Counted from the stretch's first letter, positions 1 to 6,146 are shown. The stretch: 7,845 nt of DNA from Vulcanimicrobiota bacterium (GCA_028287545.1 JAQBPL010000394.1:1-7845), one strand, 5' to 3'. Notes: generated from the sequence alone by a model not told the origin. Numbers and translations: made by a program.

Positions 1-194
1 ATCCGATCGTGACGACCGTCGTGCCGCTGACCGCCTTCTATCCGGCCGAAGCGTATCACCAGCATTTCGCCGAGCATCATCCCGACTATCCGTACATCGT
101 CTACAACGACAAACCGAAACTCGTCGCGCTGCGCAAGCAATTCGCGCCGCTCCTCAAACCGCATTCCGTCGCGTTGGTATTGACGACGCCGTAA
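1..194 (+). CDS. msrA: Peptide-methionine (S)-S-oxide reductase MsrA, C-terminal part (5' end outside window)
   Basis: MsrA reduces methionine-S-sulfoxide, free or in proteins, back to methionine and is normally cytoplasmic. Only the last 64 codons are present, read in the frame that begins at base 3 and ending at TAA 192-194. The visible part carries the family's late signature, a TEI-like strand (here VTTVVPL) followed by FYPAEAYHQ, which holds residues around the substrate pocket. After it comes HPDYPYIVYNDKPKL and a terminal helix ending in LVLTTP, as in MsrA proteins whose tail reads YIV-ND-PK. The catalytic GCFW motif would lie upstream and cannot be checked. A GTG at position 9 is an internal valine codon and not the start. 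The gene converges on the epimerase gene, with the 206-273 inverted repeat between them. The MsrA identification is firm from the FYPAE-YHQ block. Confidence 0.88.
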   Translation, partial: PIVTTVVPLTAFYPAEAYHQHFAEHHPDYPYIVYNDKPKLVALRKQFAPLLKPHSVALVLTTP

Positions 195-205
195 GCGCGG
201 CACAT

Positions 206-273
206 TGTCATGCTGAGCCTGTCGAAGCATGAGCCACGATCGTGGCCGACCCTTCGACAAGCTCAGGGTGACA
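206..273. repeat. Long imperfect inverted repeat between convergent genes; possible bidirectional terminator or REP-like element
   Basis: The left arm is 206-227 and the right arm is 252-273, 22 bases each. They are complementary at 19 of 22 positions, with mismatches at arm positions 6, 7 and 13. The arms share the cores CTGAG and TGTCGAAG, reading TGTCA...CTGTCGAAG on the left and CTTCGACA...GTGACA on the right. The 24-base spacer contains a perfect 14-bp palindrome at 233-246 (GCCACGATCGTGGC), so the whole unit can fold as two stacked hairpins. There is no T-tract on either side. It starts 11 bases after the msrA stop and runs into the epimerase 3' end. A dispersed intergenic palindrome that also ends transcription of both genes is my inference. 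From memory, sequences around CTTCGACAAGCTCAGG recur between genes in many unrelated bacteria, but I could not check this. Confidence 0.75.
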
Positions 274-1231
274 AAGAAAGTTCGGCGAGAAGTTCGGTTT
301 CGCGTTCGGGGGCGAGGGATGCGCCTCGTGCGTCGTGTTCGGTTTCCCAGATCAGCGTGTCGCGGAGTGTGGTCGCGACCGGCGTGAAGCGGAGTCCCGC
401 GGCGATCGCAGCGTCGCAGACGACGCGATCGAGCAGCGTGTGTCCCGGTGCCCAGAGCGGCATCTCGGTCCACGGCTGAACGCCGGCAGCGGTGAGGAAT
501 TCCTCGCCGGCCCAGCGGATCTCGGGTTTGGCGCCGGACGTCCGCGCCATCTCCGCCACCAGGCCCGCGAAGGTCGGCGGATCCTCCGGGCCCTGCACGT
601 TGTACGTGCCGCCTCTTCGAGCCGCCACCGCGTCCAGGACGAATGCCGCGACGTCGCGCGCGTCGATGAAATGCGTGCGAAACGCTCCGTCGCCGGGCGC
701 CAGCACGACGCCGCCGCGCGCGATGCGACGAACCCAATAGCCGAACCGGTCCGTGTGATCCCACGGGCCGACGATCAGCCCGGGCCGCACGATCAGCGCG
801 TCCGGGCCCCAGCGCTGGAGGACCGCGTCCTCACATGCGGCTTTGAGCTCGCCGTAGAACGCCGGCGTGAACTCAACGACGGGCGCGTCGAGCGTTTTGC
901 GCGGAGCGTCTTCGGTGACACGCTCCGGCCCGGTATCCGGGTAGACGCTGACGCTGCTCACGAACACGTATTGGCCGGCCCGCTTTCGCAAAGCCTCGGC
1001 GCAGGCGGCGACCTCTGCCGGCAGGTATCCGCAGAGGTCCACGACGGCGTCCCACCGTCCGTCGAGGCGGTCGAGATTCGTGCGCCGATCGCCGAGGATT
1101 TCGCGTGCGGCCGGATGCGGGTTCGGCGTCGTCCCGCGATGGAAGACCGTGACGTCCCAGCGGCGAGCGAGGGCGCCCGCGACCAGATGACGGCCCACGA
1201 ATCGCGTTCCGCCAATGACGAGCACGTGCAC
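263..1231 (-). CDS. NAD(P)-dependent epimerase/reductase, atypical extended SDR family
   Basis: This 322-residue Rossmann-fold protein belongs to the NAD-dependent epimerase/dehydratase family. The N-terminal dinucleotide loop is GGTRFVG (residues 7-13), which is typical of atypical extended SDRs related to isoflavone reductase and CSP41. Further matches are VVDLCGY (63-69), the SSVSVY strand end (92-97), the catalytic pair Y126 and K130 in YGELK, RPGLIVGP (149-156) and FIDARDVAAF (188-197). The substrate is unknown. The start is a GTG at 1231-1229 whose first base directly follows the TAG of the upstream gene. The nearest GAGG is 14 bases away, so start by translational coupling is likely; a second GTG at codon 3 is an alternative. 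The protein matches its family up to about ETELLAEL. The last residues LSP and the TGA stop (263-265) lie in the right arm of the 206-273 repeat, so the repeat forms the gene's end. Confidence 0.85.
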   Translation of the reverse strand: MHVLVIGGTRFVGRHLVAGALARRWDVTVFHRGTTPNPHPAAREILGDRRTNLDRLDGRWDAVVDLCGYLPAEVAACAEALRKRAGQYVFVSSVSVYPDTGPERVTEDAPRKTLDAPVVEFTPAFYGELKAACEDAVLQRWGPDALIVRPGLIVGPWDHTDRFGYWVRRIARGGVVLAPGDGAFRTHFIDARDVAAFVLDAVAARRGGTYNVQGPEDPPTFAGLVAEMARTSGAKPEIRWAGEEFLTAAGVQPWTEMPLWAPGHTLLDRVVCDAAIAAGLRFTPVATTLRDTLIWETEHDARGASLAPERETELLAELSLSP

Positions 1232-1537
1232 CTAGCGCCGCACCGCCTCGCGTCGGGCACGCTGGGGCGCGGCGGCGAAACGCCGCAGGGGCACGACCTT
1301 CTCGGACGAGGCGACGGCGAGCGAGCCGCTCGCGTCGTGCCGCACGATCGCGCGGATCTGGGCCAGCGGAATCTCGACCACCCGCTGCGGCGTGCTGCAG
1401 TGGGTGCAGGTTCCGATCGGAACGACGCGGATCGCCGTGCGGCCTGCTCCGGCCGCGGCCTGCAGTGCGTGGACGGCGCCGGCCGAAACGACGTACGACG
1501 TCGTCGTCAACATGACCGTGTACAGCGTCTCCGTCAT
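1232..1537 (-). CDS. Unrecognised 101-residue protein with a CxxC motif
   Basis: I do not recognise this family. The ATG at 1537-1535 is preceded by a good ribosome binding site, GAGGGG seven bases upstream, which decides the start over a longer in-frame reading to 1618. The first two thirds look like a small alternating strand/helix domain with TVMLTTTSYVV, an alanine-rich helix AVHALQAAAGA, and the strand TAIRVVPIG. It continues with CTHCS and then RVVEIPLAQIRAIVRH. The CTHC pair could bind metal or form a disulfide, but there is no second pair in the protein. The tail is basic (ending RARREAVRR) and may bind nucleic acid or be disordered. Its TAG stop directly abuts the GTG of the epimerase gene, so the two are almost certainly co-transcribed. 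There is no signal peptide or membrane segment. It is divergent from the metallothionein-like gene across about 200 bp. Confidence 0.68.
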   Translation of the reverse strand: MTETLYTVMLTTTSYVVSAGAVHALQAAAGAGRTAIRVVPIGTCTHCSTPQRVVEIPLAQIRAIVRHDASGSLAVASSEKVVPLRRFAAAPQRARREAVRR

Positions 1538-1737
1538 GGTCGATCCCCTCGTCGGCCGCAGCCGGTGAAACCTCGTGGACGGCGGGGAGAGATCGCGATC
1601 TGCGCAGACGGTGGGCAATGTGGAGAAGTCGGTGCACCGTTGAGGTTTGACGCAGGTTTACGCCGGAGAAGGGGGGCGATCGGGGAGGGGCACGCTCGGC
1701 TGGCGCTTCGCTCGAACGGCCGGGGTAAGCGTGAAGC
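1538..1737. promoter_or_regulatory. Divergent intergenic region between the CxxC protein and the metallothionein-like gene
   Basis: These 200 bp separate two outward-facing genes and must hold promoters for both. I see no convincing -35/-10 pair. A TTGACG at 1647-1652 would fit a rightward -35 box, but the stretch 17 bases on is G-rich with no TATAAT-like hexamer. Visible elements are a perfect 8-bp palindrome GGTGCACC (1631-1638), a tandem 11-bp repeat (1643-1664) and a purine/G-rich tract (1665-1690). The leftward gene has its GAGGGG binding site at the left edge. Use as a shared control region is inferred from gene layout only. Confidence 0.4.
1643..1664 (+). repeat. Tandem 11-bp repeat upstream of the metallothionein-like gene
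   Basis: Two adjacent units, AGGTTTGACGC (1643-1653) and AGGTTTACGCC (1654-1664), share AGGTTT exactly and ACGC with a one-base shift. An 11-bp period would place both copies on the same face of the helix, as is common for operator half-sites. It ends 73 bases before the ATG at 1738. No known regulator site is recognised, and it could be chance in a short comparison. Confidence 0.4.
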
Positions 1738-1971
1738 ATGGCCTTCATCGATGATCTGCCGCCGGCTCCCCGACATCAGTGCATCAATGCGGCCTGCGGC
1801 TGCAACGACCTGGTCAGCGCGGGGCCGTGCTCCGAATGGTGCGCGGCCCACACCATCGAGCTGGCGGACGCCGAGCAAGGAAAAGTGCGGCCGGTGGACT
1901 GTCTGTGCGGGCACGACGTCTGCATCCAGAATCGCGTCGCGCGTGGAACGCCCGAACGCGGGATGGCGTAA
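1738..1971 (+). CDS. Small cysteine-rich protein resembling bacterial metallothionein (SmtA/BmtA type)
   Basis: The protein has 77 residues with eight cysteines (15, 20, 22, 31, 35, 55, 57, 62) and histidines at 13, 38 and 59. Bacterial metallothioneins chelate Zn, Cd or Cu in the cytoplasm through Cys and His clusters. From memory of cyanobacterial SmtA, three blocks match. They are an early cysteine cluster (C-x4-C-x-C here), a central CSEWCAAH (SmtA has CSEACADGH), and a late CGHDVC with the same CGHxxC spacing as SmtA. The first cluster is sparser than in SmtA, and the spacing between the second and third blocks is longer (EL ADAEQGKVRPVD), so this would be a divergent member. A LIM- or zinc-ribbon-like fold with other use is the alternative. 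An in-frame TGA at 1732-1734 excludes a longer start. The ribosome binding site is weak. The NTF2-like gene follows 47 bases downstream on the same strand. Confidence 0.7.
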   Translation: MAFIDDLPPAPRHQCINAACGCNDLVSAGPCSEWCAAHTIELADAEQGKVRPVDCLCGHDVCIQNRVARGTPERGMA

Positions 1972-2018
1972 CGCTCGTATTAGCACGCGAAGCCTCCACG
2001 AGTGCCGGAGACGAGCAA

Positions 2019-2687
2019 ATGCGCGCTTCTCGTGAATCGGAAGGACCAAACGTGGGACAGATCGCTACGGAATCGTACCTGGAAGATCGCCTGGGCATCG
2101 TGGACCTGATTACCGGCTGGATGCATCGAGATCTTGGCGAGTGGGATAAGCTCCGGAATATCTTTCACCCGGATGCAACGATCGATATCACCTGGTTTTC
2201 CGGAAAAGCCAGCGATTTCGTGGATGGTTCGATGAAGATGGGCGCTTCTGACCTCAAGACCAAGCACGTCATCACATCGCCGGTCGTGTCGTTCAACGGG
2301 AACAAAGCCATCGCGGAGACGAATGCGATCGTGGTCGGGGAGAATGCCGTGCTCGGTATCGGCTGCGAGGCAAATGCACGGTTCTACGACCGTCTGGAGA
2401 AGCGCGCCGGGGTCTGGAAGATCCAGGACCGCCAGGCTATCTACGACATGTGCACGTTCACTTTCCCGACCGGTCTGGTCGAAATCGACAAAGCTGCCGT
2501 GGAGAAGCATCCGCGCGAGTACGCGGGCGCTCGCCTATCTGCTGGAGAAGAGCGGCTTCCCCGTGAAGGGCGTCTACCCGACGAAAGGCAGCGAGCTCGA
2601 GAAGACGATCAAGGACAAAGGACAGGCTTGGCTCAAGGCGTGATGCCGCGTTGCGGTACGTGGTTCCGAAGCGTGATGCGTATTTAG
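2019..2687 (+). CDS. NTF2/SnoaL-like domain protein with frameshifted C-terminus (likely sequencing error or recent pseudogene)
   Basis: The first 169 residues read as a SnoaL-like member of the NTF2 superfamily, whose members are cone-shaped alpha+beta enzymes or binding proteins. They run through a leading helix (YLEDRLGIVDLITGWMHRD), then EWDKLRNIFHPDATIDI, then strands with KHVITSPVV and the late strand GVWKIQDRQAIYDM. The substrate is unknown. After EYA (167-169) the open frame turns into an arginine-rich run to a TAG at 2685-2687, which overlaps the convergent HD gene's stop. Removing one G from GGG at 2525-2527 instead continues as ALAYLLEKSG and ends in GQAWLKA with TGA at 2641-2643. 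That tail fits this family and gives 207 residues. The ATG at 2019 has GGAG eight bases upstream. A GTG at 2052 with AAGGA six bases upstream is an equally good start. GC is about 50% in the sampled line 2161-2220, far below neighbouring genes, which suggests transfer. Confidence 0.72.
   Translation: MRASRESEGPNVGQIATESYLEDRLGIVDLITGWMHRDLGEWDKLRNIFHPDATIDITWFSGKASDFVDGSMKMGASDLKTKHVITSPVVSFNGNKAIAETNAIVVGENAVLGIGCEANARFYDRLEKRAGVWKIQDRQAIYDMCTFTFPTGLVEIDKAAVEKHPREYAGARLSAGEERLPREGRLPDERQRAREDDQGQRTGLAQGVMPRCGTWFRSVMRI
2525..2643 (+). other. Frameshift point and out-of-frame conserved tail of the NTF2-like gene
   Basis: The G run at 2525-2527 is where the frame of the NTF2-like gene must change. 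One base fewer joins codon GCG (2523-2525) to GCG CTC GCC TAT and gives 38 more residues ending at TGA 2641-2643. The tail contains YLLEKSGFPVKG and GSELEKTIKDKG, ordinary protein sequence, whereas the uncorrected frame gives a basic, low-complexity read-through. I see this directly. Whether it is a sequencing error, a true mutation or programmed +1 shifting cannot be decided here. Confidence 0.7.
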
Positions 2688-3910
2688 AAGAGGCGGGGTT
2701 GCCCGCCCGACCCGATGATCTCCGCGCAGATGCGACGCGCTTCATCGACCGCGGCTACGTCCGTGCGCACGAAGAGTTTGCGCCAGTAGGCTTTCCCCGA
2801 AAGTTTCGCGATGAGGTCGGACGCGGCGCGGGCATCGACGATGCGCCCCATCAGCTGCACCCGCACGGTCGGCGCGGTTCCGGCGTTGCCGAGCGGAAGG
2901 CGATGAATGAGCTGCTCCTGCGAATCGCTCCACACCGCGTCCCCCCAGCGGCGGCGCAGCGCGTCTTCGCAGTGCTCGAACGTGCTGAGGTCTTGCTCGG
3001 CGTTGAACTCGGCGGCTAGGCCGTAGACGGTATGGCGTTCGCGCAGCGCGCGCACGCCTTCGTCGTCGAGTTCGCGGATGTCGTCGAGAACGCGAAAATC
3101 GTCCCAGGCGAGGAACTCGCCGATCGCGTCGAGGGCGCGCGGGTTCGGCCACAGCACGCGCAGCACGTCGCGCAGCACGCGTTCGAACGCACGGGTCGTA
3201 TGGTGGAAGTACACGGTCGCGAACATCATGTAGCGGGCCAGGACGAACGATTCGAGCGCGACGACGCCGCGGCCGTCGACGCCGAGCTGCTGCCGCCCCT
3301 CCACCTCCAGGATCCGCAGCGACGCGATCAGCTGGGCCGCGTCGTACGTTCCGCCGGCGACGCCGGTGAAGTACGCGTCGCGCAGCAGGTAGTCCATCCG
3401 GTCGGCGTCGAGGTTGGGACCGCTGACGAGTTCGCGCAAAACGGGATCCGCGTCGTGCGCGCCGGTGATCAGGCCGAGCACCGCACCGGGATCGACGTCG
3501 ATCGACGCGAGGACGCCTTGCAGTTCGGGCAGCGCGAGGATCGCTTCGGTGCGCTGTTCGTGGCGAACCTCGAGCACCGTCTCGCAGGCATGCGAGAACG
3601 GGCCGTGGCCGAGATCGTGCAGCAGCAGCGCGGCGCGCAGGAGGCGGCGTTTTTCGCGGAACGCGCGCTCGGAGTCGAACGCCTCGGGCGAGTGGTCGCG
3701 CAGCGCGTCGAACGCGCGCGTGCCGATCGCGAGCGCCCCCAGCGCGTGCGAGAAGCGCGAGTGCTCGGCTGACGGGAAGGCGAGATACGCGAGGCCCAAC
3801 TGCCGCAAGCGGCGCAGCCGCTGCACGACCGCGGCCGAGAGCAGCCCCACCTCGCCCTCGTCGAGCTCGATGAAGCCGTGGATCGGATCGTAGATGCGCT
3901 TCGCTTTCAT
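2684..3910 (-). CDS. HD-domain phosphohydrolase, COG1078 (YdhJ/SAMHD1-like) family
   Basis: This 408-residue protein is a metal-dependent phosphohydrolase of the HD superfamily, related to dGTPases and SAMHD1. It opens with IYDPIHGFIEL (6-16), the characteristic start of this family. Metal ligands visible are H55 in EHSRFSHALG, H98 and D99 in LLHDLGHGPFSH, and D170 (or D168) in LDADRMDYLLRD. H102 and H107 in the same block are also conserved in the family, and HEQRTEAIL follows at 117-125. The C-terminal 200 residues form the usual helical extension, with ARYMMFATVYFHHTTRAFE. The substrate is probably a (deoxy)nucleotide, by family only. I chose ATG 3910-3908 because MKAKRIYDPIHG fits homologue starts. 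An ATG at 3928 would add six residues; neither has a clear ribosome binding site. The gene is divergent from the peptidase gene and convergent with the NTF2-like gene. Confidence 0.9.
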   Translation of the reverse strand: MKAKRIYDPIHGFIELDEGEVGLLSAAVVQRLRRLRQLGLAYLAFPSAEHSRFSHALGALAIGTRAFDALRDHSPEAFDSERAFREKRRLLRAALLLHDLGHGPFSHACETVLEVRHEQRTEAILALPELQGVLASIDVDPGAVLGLITGAHDADPVLRELVSGPNLDADRMDYLLRDAYFTGVAGGTYDAAQLIASLRILEVEGRQQLGVDGRGVVALESFVLARYMMFATVYFHHTTRAFERVLRDVLRVLWPNPRALDAIGEFLAWDDFRVLDDIRELDDEGVRALRERHTVYGLAAEFNAEQDLSTFEHCEDALRRRWGDAVWSDSQEQLIHRLPLGNAGTAPTVRVQLMGRIVDARAASDLIAKLSGKAYWRKLFVRTDVAAVDEARRICAEIIGSGGQPRLF

Positions 3911-3926
3911 CGCATGAGTGCGAAGC
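3898..3926. promoter_or_regulatory. 29-bp dyad centred between two divergent ATG codons; candidate operator or paired start region
   Basis: Around the centre at 3912, positions 3898-3910 pair with 3914-3926 at 11 of 13 places (GCTTCGC..TCAT / ATGA..GCGAAGC). The dyad places the leftward ATG of the HD gene (3910-3908) and a rightward ATG (3914-3916) as mirror images. They read ATG AAA GCG AAG leftward and ATG AGT GCG AAG rightward. The rightward ATG is in frame with the peptidase gene but is not the start I chose (3947). No -10/-35 pair and no Shine-Dalgarno sequence are visible on either side. A binding site for a shared regulator is inference. Confidence 0.4.
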
Positions 3927-3946
3927 ATCGCGTCGTATGTCCCCGC

Positions 3947-6070
3947 ATGGCGATTTCCCGTCCCGTCCTTGCCGTGCTCGCGGTGATCTGTCTCTGCGGT
4001 GCCTCTGCACCGCAGCGATTGGCGTACCCTCCGGCACCGCCGAGTCCCGCCACCGACACGTACTTCGGAACGGCGATCGTCGACCCGTACCGCTCGCTCG
4101 AGAATCCGGCCGATCCGCAGACGGGCGCGTGGGCGGCGGCCGAAACCGACCTCGCCCGCCGCTTCATCCACGGCCGTCCCGAGTACGCGGCCCTGCGCGC
4201 GCGCGTCGAGACGCTCGCGAAGGGCTCGCCGGTGCGGTACGGGCTCGAGATCGCGCACGGTCGCTGGGTCTATCTGCGCCGCACGCCGCCGGCGCAGCAG
4301 CCGGTGCTCGTCGCGCGCGACGGTGAAGCCGGCCGCGAGCGCGTGCTCTTCGATCCCTCGGCCGGGACGCGCGGAACGCCGCCGGCGATCGGCGAGTTCA
4401 AGCTCTCGCCCGACGGCTCGCGCGTCGCGTTCACCACGCAGCAAGGCGGCAGCGAAGACGAGACGCTGCGCGTCGTGAACGCCGCGACGGCGACGATGCT
4501 GGGCGAGCGGATCGCGCACGTCGGCGGCGGGACGACGCCGGTCGCCTTCGCGTGGGATGCCGACGCGCGAGGATTCACCCGCACGTCGCTGCCGCGCAAG
4601 CCCGACGGCACCTTCGCGAGCAACGGGATCGTGCTCGTGCACCACGTCATCGGGACCGATCCCGCGACCGACACCTATGTGTTCGGACGCGGTCTCTCAC
4701 CCAAAGCGGAATATCAATTGCTCGCCGCGCCCACCGGCGGCGCGCTCGCGGCCGTCGTCGCGGACGGTGACGGGGTTCCGGCGTCGGTGTACGTGCGCCG
4801 CGGCGGCGGCGCGTTCGTGCAGGTCGCGACACCCACGGCGGGGATCGGGAGCAGCGCGGAGGCGGGCGCGGCGTTCGTCGGCGACGTCCTCGCCGTGATC
4901 GCGAAGGGGAAAACGCCGCGCGGAACCGTGATCGGCATCGGACCGGGCCAGACCGTCGACACCGGTGCGACGCTGGTCCCCGCCGGAGCGCTCGCGATCG
5001 CCGACGTCGTCCCGGTCGCAGGCGGCTTCGCAACGATCGACCTCGATGGCGGCGATTCGCGGATGCGCCTCTTCGCAGCGAACGGAACGCCGCGCGCGGC
5101 GGCGCGCGTCCCCGCGACCTCGACGGTCGATTTCGTCGCGGCGGATCCGCGCGCGTCCGAGGTCATCGTAAGCCTGCAAAGCTACGCGCTGGCTCCGCGC
5201 TGGTACCGGTACGATGCGGCGCGCAACGCGCTGCAGGCAACGTCGGTCGGTCAGCCCACGCCGGCGGCGTTCCGCCGCGCTGTCGTCACGCGCGTTCTGG
5301 TCCCCTCACTCGACGGCACGGCGCGCATCCCGCTCGAAGTGATCAGCCTGGGTCGCGCCCGCGGAACGCGGATGCCGACGATCCTCACCGCCTACGGCGC
5401 CTACGGCACCGTCACGCGGCCGCGCTTCAATGCGACCGCGCTCGCGTGGCTCGAACGCGGCGGCGCGATCGCCTTCGCGATGATCCGCGGCGGCGGTGAA
5501 TACGGTGAAGCGTGGCATCAGGCCGCGCGGCTGAAGACCAAGACCGTGAGCGCCGACGACCTCGCGGCGTGCGCCGATTGGCTCGGCGCGAACGGCTACG
5601 GAAACCGCCAGCACCTCGGCATCCTCGGCGGCAGCGCCGGCGGTTTCCTGATGGGCTTGGCGCTCACGCGCAATCCCGAGCGGTACCGCGCCGTCGACGC
5701 CGCGGTCGGTTTCTACGACCTGCTGCGCGTCGAGCTCACGCCCAACGGCGCCTTCAACACGCCCGAATTCGGGACCGTCACCGATCCGCAGCAGTTCGCG
5801 TGGATGGTGAAGCAGTCGCCGTACCATCACGTCCGCAAGGGCGTCTCCTATCCCGCCGTGCTGATGACGACGGGTGAGAACGATCCGCGCGTCGATCCGT
5901 ACAATTCCCGCAAGATGGTCGCGCTGCTCCAGGCCGACTCGGCGTCGCCGTATCCGGTGCTGCTGCTGCAGAAGAGCGGCGAGGGACACGGGATCGGCAA
6001 CTCGTTCGCGCAGCGGGTCGACTCGGACACCGAGCGGTACGCGTTCTTCCTGAGTCAGCTCGCGCCGTAG
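3947..6070 (+). CDS. Exported prolyl-oligopeptidase-family serine peptidase (S9A-like)
   Basis: This 707-residue S9 peptidase would cleave short peptides, classically after proline. The start at 3947 gives a signal peptide, ISRPVLAVLAVICLCGASA, with AxA cleavage after A21, so it acts outside the cytoplasm. ATGs at 3914 and 3878 are in frame upstream but would bury the signal. The N-terminal block DPYRSLENP (46-54) is the family's opening motif. Residues of roughly 80-440 are strand-rich and fit the beta-propeller that gates the active site. The alpha/beta-hydrolase domain has YGAYG, RGGGEYGEAWH (514-524), the nucleophile S563 in GGSAGG, D646 in GENDPRV with R648 at the substrate-carboxylate position, and H681 in GEGHG. 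Spacings match the S9A triad. Alanine follows the nucleophile where classical prolyl oligopeptidases have asparagine, as in oligopeptidase B, so specificity is uncertain. No ribosome binding site is visible. Confidence 0.92.
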   Translation: MAISRPVLAVLAVICLCGASAPQRLAYPPAPPSPATDTYFGTAIVDPYRSLENPADPQTGAWAAAETDLARRFIHGRPEYAALRARVETLAKGSPVRYGLEIAHGRWVYLRRTPPAQQPVLVARDGEAGRERVLFDPSAGTRGTPPAIGEFKLSPDGSRVAFTTQQGGSEDETLRVVNAATATMLGERIAHVGGGTTPVAFAWDADARGFTRTSLPRKPDGTFASNGIVLVHHVIGTDPATDTYVFGRGLSPKAEYQLLAAPTGGALAAVVADGDGVPASVYVRRGGGAFVQVATPTAGIGSSAEAGAAFVGDVLAVIAKGKTPRGTVIGIGPGQTVDTGATLVPAGALAIADVVPVAGGFATIDLDGGDSRMRLFAANGTPRAAARVPATSTVDFVAADPRASEVIVSLQSYALAPRWYRYDAARNALQATSVGQPTPAAFRRAVVTRVLVPSLDGTARIPLEVISLGRARGTRMPTILTAYGAYGTVTRPRFNATALAWLERGGAIAFAMIRGGGEYGEAWHQAARLKTKTVSADDLAACADWLGANGYGNRQHLGILGGSAGGFLMGLALTRNPERYRAVDAAVGFYDLLRVELTPNGAFNTPEFGTVTDPQQFAWMVKQSPYHHVRKGVSYPAVLMTTGENDPRVDPYNSRKMVALLQADSASPYPVLLLQKSGEGHGIGNSFAQRVDSDTERYAFFLSQLAP

Positions 6071-6078
6071 CGGTCCGC

Positions 6079-6107
6079 GGCTCCGGCGGCCGCGGCGGCC
6101 GGGAGCC
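6079..6107 (+). terminator. GC-rich hairpin between the peptidase gene and dnaG
   Basis: GGCTCC (6079-6084) pairs with GGAGCC (6102-6107). Inside it, GGCC (6088-6091) pairs with GGCC (6097-6100) around a GCGGC loop, with a three-base bulge on the left and one base on the right. It begins eight bases after the peptidase stop TAG. No T-tract follows, so it is not a canonical intrinsic terminator. It may weaken read-through into dnaG or act as a structured leader; both are inference. Confidence 0.4.
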
Positions 6108-6146
6108 AGGGAGTCTTGTGCGGCCCGAGCGTCGAACCGCGTACTC

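Noticed and set aside
1665..1690. G-quadruplex in the leader of the metallothionein-like gene
   Set aside because: Only three runs of four or more G are present; a fourth would have to use GG pairs, so only a weak two-tier structure is possible.
335..2035. Long rightward open frame of 566 codons opposite the epimerase and CxxC genes
   Set aside because: It is antisense to a clear Rossmann-fold gene, is very rich in Arg, Asp and Gly, shows no domain, and spans the divergent promoter region. Long antisense frames are expected at this GC content.
2646..2656. Small hairpin CCGC-GTT-GCGG between the convergent NTF2-like and HD genes as a terminator
   Set aside because: Only four base pairs and no T-tract, too weak to support a terminator call.
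2638..2679. Direct repeat GCGTGATGC at 2638-2646 and 2671-2679 as an attachment site or duplication
   Set aside because: Nine bases, 33 apart, one copy covering the restored stop codon. Too short and with no mobile gene nearby, so chance is adequate.
3032..3772. Rightward 246-codon open frame inside the HD gene
   Set aside because: It is the complement of the helical C-terminal half of a conserved HD protein. It has no ribosome binding site of note and no family resemblance.
3911..4645. Upstream in-frame extension of the HD protein to 653 residues
   Set aside because: The extension lies antisense to the peptidase gene, is low-complexity and Arg-rich, and comes before the family's natural N-terminus MKAKRIYDPIHG.
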